Below are positions 7,354-16,581 of a stretch of DNA of 29,047 nt, one piece after another (the first letter of the stretch is position 1; each line of letters opens with the position of its first letter). A program made the translations under genes and the position numbers. Source of the DNA: Bacteroidales bacterium UBA1199 (lineage in GTDB: Bacteria > Bacteroidota > Bacteroidia > Bacteroidales > UBA932); contig DBXZ01000058.1 of assembly GCA_002309795.1 (NCBI GenBank), positions 5,804-34,850 on the forward strand, written 5' to 3'. The notes below the pieces were generated by a model. It was not told the DNA's origin. It saw nothing but the letters and a program-made list of their open reading frames with translations, and did no database searches.

Positions 7354-9363
7354 ATGGGCGGACGCATTTCTTTTGCACTTCTGCTGGCTGCCGCCCTGCT
7401 GGGCGCGCTGGCTGTCGGTTGCAGCACGCAGCGCAAGGCGCGGACGGTGCGCGAGCAGCACATGACCGCCTCGCTCCAGCTGCCCCGCCAGGCCGACTTC
7501 CTGCCGGAATTCAAGGAGGTCCGGACCCAGGCCCGGGATACGCTACGCGTGACGGACCTCGACGGCCGCGAGATGATCCTGATGAAGGCCGTCCGGGACG
7601 AGTCGAGCGGCGAGATGGTGGCGGCGGAGACGCTCGATGCCGCCATGGTCACTGCCCGGTTCCGCAATATCGCCGAGCGGCACGGCAAGATCGACCTGGA
7701 GTTCCAGGTGGTCGTGCCTCAGGAAATGCAGGATTCACGCTGGCAGCTCCGCCTGCATCCCGACATGTTCGTGCTGCAGGACAGCGTCCGGCTCGACGAC
7801 GTGGTGATCACGGGTGCGGACTACCGTCGTGCCCAACTGCGTGGCTACCAGCAGTATGAGAAGTTCCTCTCCCGGATCATCGAGGACAGCATGGCCTTCG
7901 TGGACAGGCGCAATCTCGAGATCTTCATCGAACGCAACATCCCGCAGGTCTACGCCCTCAAGAACGACACCACCTATGTGTCCGACGAGGTGTTCGCTTC
8001 CTATTTCGGTGTGACCGAACAGGAGGCGGTCGACCATTATACCAACAAGTTCCGCTGGCGGCGCAACGAGCGGCGTAAGGCCAACCGGATGCGCATGTTC
8101 AACCGCTATGTCAAGGTGCCGCTCGTCACGGACGGTATCCGTCTGGACACCGTGATTCGTGCCGGCGACGGTACTTTTATCTACAACTACGTGCAGACGA
8201 TCAACACCCGGCCCAAACTGCGCAAGGTAGATATCGTCCTGTCGGGCGAGATCTATGAGCAGGAACGGCAGGTCTATACCGTTCCGCGCAGTGACACGCT
8301 GACCTTCTACATCTCTTCCGTTTCGGCATTCGTGGACGGGACCGAACGCTACAAGACCGCGGTTATCTCCCGGAATGTCGAGGCCAACACCGCCTGCAAC
8401 ATCGATTTCCGGACGGGCCGCGCCGACATCGACGAACGGCTCGGCAACAATGCCCGTGAGATCTCTTTTATTAAGGAAAACCTCCGGAACCTGCTGCTGA
8501 ACGAGACCTATGAGCTGGACAGCGTCACCATCGCGGCATCCGCCTCACCCGAGGGCTCCCTGGCGTCCAACAATGCCCTGACCCTGCGCCGCTCGAAGGC
8601 GGCGTCGGATTACTTCCGCCAGTACATCGCGTTCGTGCGCGATTCCGTCCGTCGTGAGGACGGTGCGTTCATCACCGTTGGGGACGACCTCTCCGAAGGA
8701 ACGGTCCGCGGCTCCGGCCGCGCCCGGCGCGACATCCCGTTCCTGTCCCGCCCCGGCGGGGAGGACTGGGCGCAGCTGGATGCACTCGTGGCTGCGGACG
8801 ATTACCTTACGGACGAACAGAAGGCCCGTTATGCGGAATTCTCTTCCCTTGCAGACCTGGATGCCCGCGAGAAGCGGATGCGCGCGGAGAGCTGGTACCG
8901 CCATGTGCTGGATACGCATTATCCGCGTCTGAGGACCGTGCGCTTCACCTTCTCCATGCACCGCAAGGGGATGGTCAAGGACACCGTCCACACCACAGAA
9001 CTCGACACCGTCTACATGAAGGGCGTACAGGCTATCCGGGACCATGACTACCAGGCCGCCCTGGCATTCCTCGCGCCCTACCATGACTACAACACCGCTG
9101 TCGCCTACGTGGCCCTGGACCGCAACGCTTCCGCGATGGAGATCCTGGAGCCGCTGCCGCGCACGGCGACCGTCGACTACATGCTCGCCATCCTGTATGC
9201 CCGTCAGGGCGACGACCAGCGGGCGGTGCAGCACTACCTGGACGCCTGTGCCCGGGAGCGCAGTTTTGTCAGCCGGGGCAACCTCGACCCGGAGATCGCC
9301 ACCCTCATCCGGCGCTATGCGCTGAACAAAGATCCTGATGAGGAGAATATGGGGGATTTATGA
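7354..9363 (+). CDS. OmpA-like, TPR-containing lipoprotein of the pilus cluster
   Basis: I use ATG 7354, 1 nt after the DUF3575 stop, because it opens a clean lipoprotein signal (LGALAVGC, Cys23); the frame is open to 7207 but that part overlaps the previous gene. The 669-residue product has an N-terminal domain of unknown type (about 24-340). An OmpA-like region follows (about 348-500), with IDFRTGRADID, SVTIAASASPEGS and NNALTLRRSKAASDYF. The last 110 residues look like TPR helices (YMKGVQAIRDHDYQAALAFLAPYHDYNTAVAYVAL). OmpA-like domains bind peptidoglycan, so the protein may tie the pilus assembly site to the cell wall. Together with the DUF3575 protein it fits the accessory pair that precedes fimbrillin genes in Bacteroidales. 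Confidence 0.8.
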   Translation: MGGRISFALLLAAALLGALAVGCSTQRKARTVREQHMTASLQLPRQADFLPEFKEVRTQARDTLRVTDLDGREMILMKAVRDESSGEMVAAETLDAAMVTARFRNIAERHGKIDLEFQVVVPQEMQDSRWQLRLHPDMFVLQDSVRLDDVVITGADYRRAQLRGYQQYEKFLSRIIEDSMAFVDRRNLEIFIERNIPQVYALKNDTTYVSDEVFASYFGVTEQEAVDHYTNKFRWRRNERRKANRMRMFNRYVKVPLVTDGIRLDTVIRAGDGTFIYNYVQTINTRPKLRKVDIVLSGEIYEQERQVYTVPRSDTLTFYISSVSAFVDGTERYKTAVISRNVEANTACNIDFRTGRADIDERLGNNAREISFIKENLRNLLLNETYELDSVTIAASASPEGSLASNNALTLRRSKAASDYFRQYIAFVRDSVRREDGAFITVGDDLSEGTVRGSGRARRDIPFLSRPGGEDWAQLDALVAADDYLTDEQKARYAEFSSLADLDAREKRMRAESWYRHVLDTHYPRLRTVRFTFSMHRKGMVKDTVHTTELDTVYMKGVQAIRDHDYQAALAFLAPYHDYNTAVAYVALDRNASAMEILEPLPRTATVDYMLAILYARQGDDQRAVQHYLDACARERSFVSRGNLDPEIATLIRRYALNKDPDEENMGDL

Positions 9364-9378
9364 TTTAAAACATTGAAA

Positions 9379-10449
9379 ATGAAACGATTATCTTTTGTCT
9401 TATTCCTTGCGGTCCTTTTGACCGCAGCCTGTGGTAAAACGCCGGGCCCGGAAGAGTCCGTGCCTGAAGGGGAACTGACCGTCAATCTGACGGGATTGTG
9501 GGACTCGGCCACCACCAAGGCTACACCCGGCAGTGCCGGCGAAAACAAACTGAACAATCTGACGCTGTATGTGTTTGATGCGGCTGGGATGCTGGATGCT
9601 TCACATACATGCACAGATGCCGAGATTGCCGCCAGACAGGCTACGGTCCGGTCCAAGACGGGCCAGAAAACCCTCTGCGCCGTCGCCAACATGAGCGCGG
9701 CGATGCAGGCGGAAGCCGATGCGAAATACCGGCTCGCCGACCTGGACGGTGTCCCGTATGGCCTGGCTGACAACGGTCCCACCAGTCTGGTGATGCGTGG
9801 CGTGACGACGGATGTGTCCGTGAGCTCCAGTTCGGTGGCCAGCACGACGGTTGAGCTGGTCCGCGGCGTGTCCCGGATCTCGCTGGAGCGTGTCGAGAAC
9901 AAGCTGCCGGCACCGTTCGGCGCAGTGACGCTCCGCCACGCCTTCTTATGCAATGTGGTCGGAAACCAGAACCTCGGAGGCGTTGCGGATGCCGATCCCG
10001 GGAAATACATCAACCGTGAGGCGACCCGCGGCCATGTCCGCAACCAGGTGATCGGTGTCGGGAATGTGGAAGCGGAGTGCAAAGACTTGACTTTCAAGAC
10101 ACTGGGAAGCCCGGAAGTGGCTAATGGCGACGCCCGGTCCTTCCAGAACGTCTTCTTCTACGCGTTCCCGAATCCGCTCACTACACCGAACAACGGCTTC
10201 CATGAAACGTTCACCCCGACGGCCACGGTCTTGATGGTCGTCGTGACGGTAAAAGGAACGGATTACTATTATCCCGTTCCGCTCAGGAACGGTCTCCTGG
10301 CCAATACCGAATACAAGGTCAGCCTGACCCTGGCCGGCCTGGGCAACACCGAAGATGATCCTTTCGCCCGGATCGACAAAGGGGACCTGAAAGCGACGAT
10401 CTCCGTCAGCCCCTGGAGTGACGGGATCCCAATCTCTGAAACCATCTGA
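9379..10449 (+). CDS. Fimbrillin-family (FimA/Mfa1-like) lipoprotein pilin
   Basis: The 356-residue protein starts at ATG 9379 (MKRLSFVLF); an in-frame TTG at 9373 is less likely. A lipoprotein signal ends at Cys18 (LTAACG). The N-terminal domain has strand motifs common to P_gingi_FimA-type pilins (LNNLTLYVFDAAG, KTLCAVANMSAAM, VELVRGVSRISLERV). The end (FARIDKGDLKATISVSPWSDG) is the short C-terminal strand block seen in the family. Type V pilins are exported as lipoproteins, cleaved on the surface and polymerised by strand exchange. Whether it forms the shaft or a minor position cannot be told. It shares layout and the YYYPV segment with the next gene, which suggests duplication. Confidence 0.82.
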   Translation: MKRLSFVLFLAVLLTAACGKTPGPEESVPEGELTVNLTGLWDSATTKATPGSAGENKLNNLTLYVFDAAGMLDASHTCTDAEIAARQATVRSKTGQKTLCAVANMSAAMQAEADAKYRLADLDGVPYGLADNGPTSLVMRGVTTDVSVSSSSVASTTVELVRGVSRISLERVENKLPAPFGAVTLRHAFLCNVVGNQNLGGVADADPGKYINREATRGHVRNQVIGVGNVEAECKDLTFKTLGSPEVANGDARSFQNVFFYAFPNPLTTPNNGFHETFTPTATVLMVVVTVKGTDYYYPVPLRNGLLANTEYKVSLTLAGLGNTEDDPFARIDKGDLKATISVSPWSDGIPISETI

Positions 10450-10461
10450 CAAACTTGCGAC

Positions 10462-11559
10462 ATGAAAACAAATCTGAAACTGACGCTCGCGCCGGCGCTC
10501 TGCCTGGCGCTTCTGGCCGCTTCCTGCGGGAAATCCGGCCCTGATCCTTCTGCGCAGTCTCCCGCCGGAGACGGCGTTGTCTCCCTGACGGTCCGCCTGG
10601 GCCAGCCCGCCACCAAGGTGGCCGCCCAGGCCGCGGCGAATGAAAAGATGATCCGGAACGTGCAGGTGTTCGTCTTCCGCGCCGGGTCCGGTGCCGACGC
10701 CGGCAGCCTGGAGATTGCCGCCTCTGCCGGGTTCGATACTGAACTGGATGTCTCATCGGGCAGTTATAATGGGTTAACCCTGAAATGCTCGACCGGAGAC
10801 CGGGAGATCTGGGCCGTAGTCAATGACTCCCGGGACAGGACCGCCGGGGCGGATGCCGTATCCTCCCGTGACGAGCTGCTCGCCCAGACCCACCAGCTGT
10901 CCGCATCCCGCAAGGACAAGCTGCTGATGGCGGGCAGCAGCGGGGTTCTCCGCCTTCGGGAAGGGAAAGAGGAGATATCCGTGGATGTCCGCCGCCTGGC
11001 GGCTTCCGTCGTCCTCGAATCCGTCAAGAACGATTTCAGCTCGCCTGCGTACCGGAAGGCGGGTGTATTCCGGGTGGAAGACTGTTACCTGATCAATGTC
11101 CCCGGGCAGGTCAATCTCGGCGGAACGAGCGAGCCGGCGGCGCTTCCCGAAGAAGCCTGGCTGGCGAAGCGCGCCGCGGAGAAGACAGCGTGCGAATCAG
11201 GGGTCATCTACGACAAGGTGGAGCCGAAACTGGTCGAATACGGCCAGTCGGACAGCACGCCGCATACGTTTTACAGCTATCCGAACAGCTGTGCTGCCAG
11301 CGAGGATGCGACCTGGTTCCCGCGGGCGACGCTGCTCGTACTCGAGGCATCGCTGTACAACGGCAGGGACTGGACGAAGTACTACTATCCTGTCGTCCTT
11401 GCCGGCGGGCTGGCTCCCAACAAACGCTACCAGGTCGGGCTGACCATCCACCGTCCGGGCTCCCTGGATCCGAACATTCCCGTCCGTTTCGACGACGTGA
11501 CCCCGGTGATCCGGATCAGCGACTGGGATACCGGCGAACGCTATGACCAGGAAATCTGA
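10462..11559 (+). CDS. Second fimbrillin-family (FimA/Mfa1-like) lipoprotein pilin
   Basis: This 365-residue lipoprotein (LLAASCG, Cys22) begins 12 nt after the previous pilin and has the same plan. It contains MIRNVQVFVFRAGSG, REIWAVVNDS, SVDVRRLAASVVLESVKN, an internal YLINVPGQVNLGG, KYYYPVVLAGGLAPNKRYQVGLTI and a terminal strand VIRISDWDTG. These match the FimA/Mfa1 fimbrillin superfamily of type V pili. Sequence identity to its neighbour is low by eye, so the duplication is old or the two have separate structural jobs (shaft and accessory). Codon use is like the rest of the operon. Confidence 0.82.
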   Translation: MKTNLKLTLAPALCLALLAASCGKSGPDPSAQSPAGDGVVSLTVRLGQPATKVAAQAAANEKMIRNVQVFVFRAGSGADAGSLEIAASAGFDTELDVSSGSYNGLTLKCSTGDREIWAVVNDSRDRTAGADAVSSRDELLAQTHQLSASRKDKLLMAGSSGVLRLREGKEEISVDVRRLAASVVLESVKNDFSSPAYRKAGVFRVEDCYLINVPGQVNLGGTSEPAALPEEAWLAKRAAEKTACESGVIYDKVEPKLVEYGQSDSTPHTFYSYPNSCAASEDATWFPRATLLVLEASLYNGRDWTKYYYPVVLAGGLAPNKRYQVGLTIHRPGSLDPNIPVRFDDVTPVIRISDWDTGERYDQEI

Positions 11560-11567
11560 CGGCGGAG

Positions 11568-12392
11568 ATGGACGTGTGGAGAATGATGGGGGGATTGATG
11601 GCTGTTGCCGTCCTGTCCTGTCCGGTCTCCTGCTCAGTCAAGGAGGACCGGACGGAATGCCCGGTCTACGTCACGGTCCTGACGGACCAATTCCTGCAAC
11701 GGGGGCTGGACGAGGGCGTTGTTTCCTTTGCGGCCGAGCGTCCGCTCCACCGGGAGCAGATCCTTTTTCTGCGCTACGTCCGGCAAGGGTACGAACAGGC
11801 CTGTCCGCGGGATTTCGCGCGCGTGTCCGTCCTTTCAGGACTGGACCAGGGCGAACTCGGGGGACAGGCCCTGACCTTTCCGCCCGGTCGGCAGGCTGAC
11901 CTGGTCTGGGCCTATGCGACCTCTTTCTCGGCCTGGGCCGACACGTACGTCGTGGATGCGGAACCGCACAAGCAGTATTGCCTGATCCGCTTCCTGTTCG
12001 ACGGGAGTCCGACGGCGCCGGCCGATTATCCCTGGCATTTCCGCCTTCTGGCAGACTGTTCCGGCCTGGACCTTTATACGCTGCAAGCGATTCCAGGCAT
12101 CTATTCGTCCGTCGTCGAACCGAATGCGGTCGGGGAGTGGTACGGGGTGCTGCCGCGCCAGCAGGGTAATACCATGAAGCTGGAGGTGTTCCTGCCGGAC
12201 GCCCAGGACCCTGGCGGAGGCAGCACGGAATACGTCATCGACCTTGGCGCCGCTTTCGAGAAGCAAGGTTACGACTGGCATGCGGAGGACCTCCGGGACA
12301 TCGAAATCCAGGTGGGTTTCGCGCAGGTCGGCGTGACCCTGACCGTTCGGGAATGGGAACATGACGACCAGTATCATGAAGTGGAGATTTAA
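11568..12392 (+). CDS. FimB/Mfa2-like fimbrial anchor lipoprotein
   Basis: The 274-residue product has a signal peptide with a lipobox (VSC, Cys22; Cys18 also possible) followed directly by SVKEDRTECPVYVTVLTD, the hallmark opening of FimB/Mfa2 anchors. These proteins hold the base of type V pili in the outer membrane and limit their length. The rest is predicted beta-rich, with IRFLFDGSP and VIDLGAAFEKQGYDWHAEDL, the latter resembling the usual end region of this family. It starts 8 nt after the second pilin and its stop overlaps the next start (TAATG), so it is translationally linked to the tip gene. ATG codons 5-6 triplets inside would still leave a usable signal. Confidence 0.8.
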   Translation: MDVWRMMGGLMAVAVLSCPVSCSVKEDRTECPVYVTVLTDQFLQRGLDEGVVSFAAERPLHREQILFLRYVRQGYEQACPRDFARVSVLSGLDQGELGGQALTFPPGRQADLVWAYATSFSAWADTYVVDAEPHKQYCLIRFLFDGSPTAPADYPWHFRLLADCSGLDLYTLQAIPGIYSSVVEPNAVGEWYGVLPRQQGNTMKLEVFLPDAQDPGGGSTEYVIDLGAAFEKQGYDWHAEDLRDIEIQVGFAQVGVTLTVREWEHDDQYHEVEI

Positions 12393-15300
12393 TGCATAAT
12401 TCAATGAGAATCAGTAGAATAAAAACAAAGATACTGCTTTTTGCATCCGCCTGCCTGTTAGGGACAGGTTGTGAGCCGGAACCGGTCCAGACCCGTTTCC
12501 TGACGCCGGAGGAGTCCGGCACCGTGGCGTGGGCAGACTTGACGCTGACCCTTTCCGCCGGGCAAGGGTCCGGCGGGACCAAGGCTTCGCTGCTCAAGGA
12601 TGTTGAACAGAAAGGTTCGGGTGCCCTGGTCCTGGTCTTCCGCACGGAGACGCAGCAACTGGATTCCTACCGTTTCTTCACGCAGGAGGAGATCCGGGAC
12701 CAGGACCGCGTGCCGCTGAAACTGCGCGTGCCGCTGGCACGCTGCGATTTCTATATCCTGGGCAACCTCAATGCCGTCCATAAGACGCAGCAGGGCCGCT
12801 TCGTGAACCTGATGGAGGCACTCGGTGAAGGTTTTCCCGTGGACGAAGCGGCGCTGGAATCCTTGGTATACCGGCTTGACGGGGGAGACCTGAACGGCGA
12901 CTGGCGGTGTGAACGTTTTGAGGAAGTGGCTGTCTGCGGCATTCCTTATATGCATGTGAAAAAGAATGTCGATACGGCAGAGCAACTTGCGCAGGGGCAG
13001 GGGATTCCGGGCTCGGACCAGTGCCGTCGGCTGTTCAGCAAGGTTACGGTGCATATTGACCACGCTGCCTTTGACGGAGGCGGGGCGGATCCCGGTATCT
13101 TCGTCAACTCCCGCCTGTATCTGCGCCAGGCCAACGCCCGTCTGCAGCCGTTCTCCGAAACTCCGCAGAAGGCTGGTGCTCCTGAGGATATACTGCCCCA
13201 GAGTGATTATGATTCCGAGATGGCTCCGGCCAACGCCTCGCTCACAACCTTCAGTTTCTATGTGCCTGAAAACATGCAGGGTACCTTGTTGCCGGGCAAC
13301 ACCGACAGCCGGAAGAAGACCCCGGAGGAACTGACCCGGCAGGGTCTCGGAGCACATGCCGATTACCTGACTTATGTGGAGTTTCAGGGACATCTAGATC
13401 CGGGGGCAGGCGGGTATGGGGGCGACGTGACCTACCGCTTCTATTTAGGGGAGAACAATTGCTCCAATTTCGACCTTGCCCGCGGGCGTGAATATGAAAT
13501 ATCCCTGACTTTCCGGATCGGGAGCCTGTTTGATCCGGACTGGAAGGTCGAACCGACCAACTGGAATGACAGCCGCTTGTTCTGCCTGACGGGCGATTCC
13601 GGTTTTACGGACCGCCTGCCGGAAGGGCGGATCCTTGCGGTGCGGGCGAACCGTCCCGGTGTGCTTTATGTCTACATGAACCCGGACGGTGCGCTCGGCG
13701 CACGCAATGCGCTGCTGGGCAGGGACGCTCTGACGGGGCCTTCTTTCGTGCCGCAGTCGCTCGCCGACTGCGCCTGGTACGGGAGTTTCCTGACTCCGGG
13801 TTCGGCAGATTCTGCCTGGCTCGCGGAGCGGGGGATCGTCCCGACTTGGAATCCGGCCAACGGCCGGCTGGATTTCACGGTCACGGACCGTTCCCGCCTG
13901 GCTGGGCATGTCGGAGAATCCCGTACGCTCACGCTGACGCTGTTTCCCAACGGGGCCAGTACTGCCTTCACGCTCCGGCTCCTGCCGGATATCGTGGTCT
14001 CGGTGGCTGACGGCCTCTCCCTGACGGATGAATTCTACCTCGGCCAGAAACGGACCGTGACGGTCAGCGGCTTTGTGGAGGGAGACGATATCCGGTATGC
14101 CGCCGACCAGGACGGTTGCGGCCGGACGACAGGCGCAGCGCATACGCAGAATGTCCAGTGGAAGAGTTCTCCGGACGCCTCGGCCGCCTTCCCGTCCTGT
14201 GCGGTGGATGCCGGCGGCCATGTGGTGCTCAGTGTCTCTGATCCGGCCTATGCCTCGCAGCGCTGTTCCAGTTCGCTGGACATCTACGCCTTCTATCCCA
14301 ACCGCTTCCAGCCCTCACACAGTGGATGGACCTCCCGCAACGGGAAGGTCATCTTCTTCTCGAAGGACCTCCTCAACGACACCGTCGAAGTCCCTCTCCG
14401 CATCAGCGAACCCCGGCTGCATACCGGCGTTTCGGAGGTCCATCTGCCTATCGATGGAAACGAAGTTTATACGGACTTTGGCTATTGGACGTTTGATGAT
14501 TCGGCGCGCTTGCCGGCCTCGTCTTTCGATGTGTTCCTGCTGCAGACACGGCTCGGGGTTGTTCTGCGATCCATTTCGGGTGCGTCCTATAACGCATGGG
14601 CATCTTGTTTCGCAATGGATCCTGCCACAGGACTGATATACGTCAAGGAGACGACGAGCAGCGAAGGAAACCTGGAGGACCGAACTTACGGTCATACCAA
14701 TGGCTCGTATAACACGGGGCTGGGCCGATGGCAATTATATCCTGAGGTGCTGACGGAATTATACGGGAATTCACCGGGTTTTGACATCCGCGTGACAAAA
14801 CTGATTCTCCACAATGTGAAAAACGGACTGTGGACCCAGAAAGAAGGGAACAGCGTCGGAGTCAGCGGCATTCCGATCCTGTCGGGCTACTATGCTACGA
14901 ACAGTATAGGCGGCGAACAACAGTTGACGGATAATACGACCTTTAGCGTAAGTGCCGATTACTTCTTTTTTCATGGAGACTTGTCGCGAATCGAATGGCG
15001 CCGCGACGGAGATGCTACCTCGTACACTTGTTATCAGACCCCGAACGAGACTGTCTATCCAGTGATCGATTACCTCGTGGAAACTGACGATACAGGTTCC
15101 GGCGGGACTTTTTCCTGGGTTTATGATGAGTCACATCAAGTCATGCGCTCTTCCTCCGGGGAGCCGGTCCCGGGCGGGTTAATCGTCCCTTTCGGCCGGC
15201 AGTACATAACGGCCACCTATAAGAACAAATGGGATGGCCGGACTTTCCGGGTGCAGGCAGACTTCAATCTGACCTATCCGGTTTTCAATGCCAGCTTGTT

Positions 15301-15766
15301 GGTCGTCGCCCGTCCCGGGGCGGTCAATGCTTCCGTATACCTGATGCCCCAGAAGATCATCAAGTACCTTAAACTGATGGGACCGGATGTCAATACGAAT
15401 GCCCGACATTGGATGATGATGCTGTTTAACCGGTCGGATTGGATGAATAGTATCAGATTCACAAACTGTTATCAGGCTCAACCTGGTTCGGGCACATATA
15501 ATGCCCCGGGTGTGATGAACGGGAGTCCACGTAATGACTTTAATATCAAATATTTGTGGGAGTATTTAAATGGCGATTCGAGCGCTTCCTCGTGGACGCA
15601 AGAGGCGATAGATTTATTGGGTTTACCTAATGCAAGGAGACCGATGGCATCAACAGTTGCACAATCAGCCATGATCTACGGTTACAATTCCGAGTATTTC
15701 ACAACTCTGCTCAATTCTGCCGGTTATGTACAGGGAATCTGGTGGACAAAGACGGAGATATTCTAG
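12392..15766 (+). CDS. Large fimbrial tip-like lipoprotein (DUF4906-type)
   Basis: The 1124-residue protein carries a lipoprotein signal (LLGTGC, Cys27). Residues up to about 380 resemble a fimbrillin-like N-terminal region with segments typical of DUF4906 proteins. Examples are FYILGNLNAV, RLFSKVTVHID, FSFYVPENMQG and YRFYLGENNCSNFDLARGREYEISLTF. The remaining two thirds is predicted beta-rich with no catalytic motif that I recognise, and probably forms repeated sandwich domains exposed at the pilus tip. It is the last gene of the operon, as tip adhesins often are. The first 2.2 kb has the same high GC as its neighbours. The last 1.1 kb or so (residues about 740-1124) drifts to about 42-55% GC in hand-counted samples, which may mark an exchanged or fast-evolving tip domain. 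Confidence 0.75.
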   Translation: MHNSMRISRIKTKILLFASACLLGTGCEPEPVQTRFLTPEESGTVAWADLTLTLSAGQGSGGTKASLLKDVEQKGSGALVLVFRTETQQLDSYRFFTQEEIRDQDRVPLKLRVPLARCDFYILGNLNAVHKTQQGRFVNLMEALGEGFPVDEAALESLVYRLDGGDLNGDWRCERFEEVAVCGIPYMHVKKNVDTAEQLAQGQGIPGSDQCRRLFSKVTVHIDHAAFDGGGADPGIFVNSRLYLRQANARLQPFSETPQKAGAPEDILPQSDYDSEMAPANASLTTFSFYVPENMQGTLLPGNTDSRKKTPEELTRQGLGAHADYLTYVEFQGHLDPGAGGYGGDVTYRFYLGENNCSNFDLARGREYEISLTFRIGSLFDPDWKVEPTNWNDSRLFCLTGDSGFTDRLPEGRILAVRANRPGVLYVYMNPDGALGARNALLGRDALTGPSFVPQSLADCAWYGSFLTPGSADSAWLAERGIVPTWNPANGRLDFTVTDRSRLAGHVGESRTLTLTLFPNGASTAFTLRLLPDIVVSVADGLSLTDEFYLGQKRTVTVSGFVEGDDIRYAADQDGCGRTTGAAHTQNVQWKSSPDASAAFPSCAVDAGGHVVLSVSDPAYASQRCSSSLDIYAFYPNRFQPSHSGWTSRNGKVIFFSKDLLNDTVEVPLRISEPRLHTGVSEVHLPIDGNEVYTDFGYWTFDDSARLPASSFDVFLLQTRLGVVLRSISGASYNAWASCFAMDPATGLIYVKETTSSEGNLEDRTYGHTNGSYNTGLGRWQLYPEVLTELYGNSPGFDIRVTKLILHNVKNGLWTQKEGNSVGVSGIPILSGYYATNSIGGEQQLTDNTTFSVSADYFFFHGDLSRIEWRRDGDATSYTCYQTPNETVYPVIDYLVETDDTGSGGTFSWVYDESHQVMRSSSGEPVPGGLIVPFGRQYITATYKNKWDGRTFRVQADFNLTYPVFNASLLVVARPGAVNASVYLMPQKIIKYLKLMGPDVNTNARHWMMMLFNRSDWMNSIRFTNCYQAQPGSGTYNAPGVMNGSPRNDFNIKYLWEYLNGDSSASSWTQEAIDLLGLPNARRPMASTVAQSAMIYGYNSEYFTTLLNSAGYVQGIWWTKTEIF

Positions 15767-15777
15767 ATACCCGCTCA

Positions 15778-15821
15778 ATAGAAAGTACAGGCGCAGATTA
15801 GTCTGCGCCTGTACTTTCTAT
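15778..15821. terminator. Perfect 20-bp hairpin between convergent genes (probable two-way terminator)
   Basis: The 20-base arm 15778-15797 and its exact reverse complement at 15802-15821 flank the four-base loop TTAG. The GC-rich core is flanked by AGAAAGT on one side and ACTTTCT on the other, as in bidirectional terminators. It begins 11 nt after the tip-protein stop. It contains the TAG stop (15818-15820) of the convergent antitoxin gene in its right arm. Confidence 0.8.
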
Positions 15822-16087
15822 TCTGCTACGCGAATCAGTGGCTCTCCCAGAGCCGTGGAAAGCTCTGCAATGGAGCGGAGCGTGAGGTTCGGGAAACCTG
15901 TGGTCCAGCGAGAAATCACAGCGTCACTCTTGCCCATTATACGGGCTAGGTCGCGCTGAGTCATGTTCTTTTTCTTGAGGATGATATCAATTCTTGCAAT
16001 TATTTCTGCAGATAACTGCATTTCAGTCATGACTGCCGGAGACACGGAAGCCACTTTCTCATTGAACCATTCTTGCTTGTTACGCAT
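15818..16087 (-). CDS. XRE-family antitoxin of a type II toxin-antitoxin pair
   Basis: The 89-residue protein has a helix-turn-helix of the Cro/CI (XRE) type at about residues 42-66 (MTQRDLARIMGKSDAVISRWTTG). A short N-terminal helical extension precedes it, and the tail is LTLRSIAELSTALGEP. It starts 6 nt downstream of the toxin stop on the same strand, the toxin-first order of HigBA-like modules. The XRE domain would bind the module's own promoter and the extension would bind the toxin. It is AT-rich, unlike the flanking genome. The stop codon lies inside the terminator hairpin. Confidence 0.85.
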   Translation of the reverse strand: MRNKQEWFNEKVASVSPAVMTEMQLSAEIIARIDIILKKKNMTQRDLARIMGKSDAVISRWTTGFPNLTLRSIAELSTALGEPLIRVAE

Positions 16088-16093
16088 AGGGGA

Positions 16094-16573
16094 CTATATT
16101 TCAAAAGTTATATCGTCGAATCCGGTAAGATCTTTTTCTTCAATGCTTACAAATCCTTTCTCTATTTTATCTTTCAAGATCATCTCAAATTTTTGCAAAT
16201 CCATAACATACCCATACAACTTTGGTTTTTCCTCGTAGGTCCTGGTATCCTTAATGCCTCCGTTTCCCAGAATGACAATCTGTTCCGAAATACGCAGGCA
16301 GTAAAGGCGCAGTTTGCCACCTTCTATGGGGATTGCGGCTACATTATCCTTGCTTTTTCCCTCCGGTCGGAAGAATCGTTCCAAAGCCCCGTGGCGTAAG
16401 ATAGCCTGCAACGCGGCGATAATCCGCTGATAATCGATGTTATAGGTGGCGTTCCTCTCGAACGTTGCCACGAATTTCTCAAATTCAGTGGTGCCGTCCA
16501 TCTCAAAACTGATAGAATATAGACTTGTTTTATCTGACTGACTTATAATATCCAATGTAGTTTTCTTTTTCAT
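16094..16573 (-). CDS. HigB/Gp49-like toxin of the toxin-antitoxin pair
   Basis: I choose ATG 16573 (MKKKTTLDI, 159 residues); a TTG two codons earlier is in frame. The central and C-terminal part has the pattern of RelE/HigB-type (phage Gp49-like) toxins. This includes HGALERFFRPEGK, KLRLYCLRISEQIVILGNGGIKDTRTYEE and a trailing helix ending MILKDKIEKG. Such toxins cleave mRNA at the ribosome; I infer this from family resemblance only, and active residues are not obvious. It is longer than classical HigB (about 90-110) because of an N-terminal extension. The gene is about 30% GC in sampled stretches, sits directly before the XRE gene, and has its own promoter. This is a common Bacteroidota pairing. 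Confidence 0.75.
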   Translation of the reverse strand: MKKKTTLDIISQSDKTSLYSISFEMDGTTEFEKFVATFERNATYNIDYQRIIAALQAILRHGALERFFRPEGKSKDNVAAIPIEGGKLRLYCLRISEQIVILGNGGIKDTRTYEEKPKLYGYVMDLQKFEMILKDKIEKGFVSIEEKDLTGFDDITFEI

Positions 16574-16581
16574 TTCCAATA

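Noticed and set aside
12458..13393. 311-codon minus-strand open frame opposite the tip-protein gene
   Set aside because: No recognisable domain; the plus-strand frame continues the pilus operon with a lipoprotein signal and DUF4906-like motifs.
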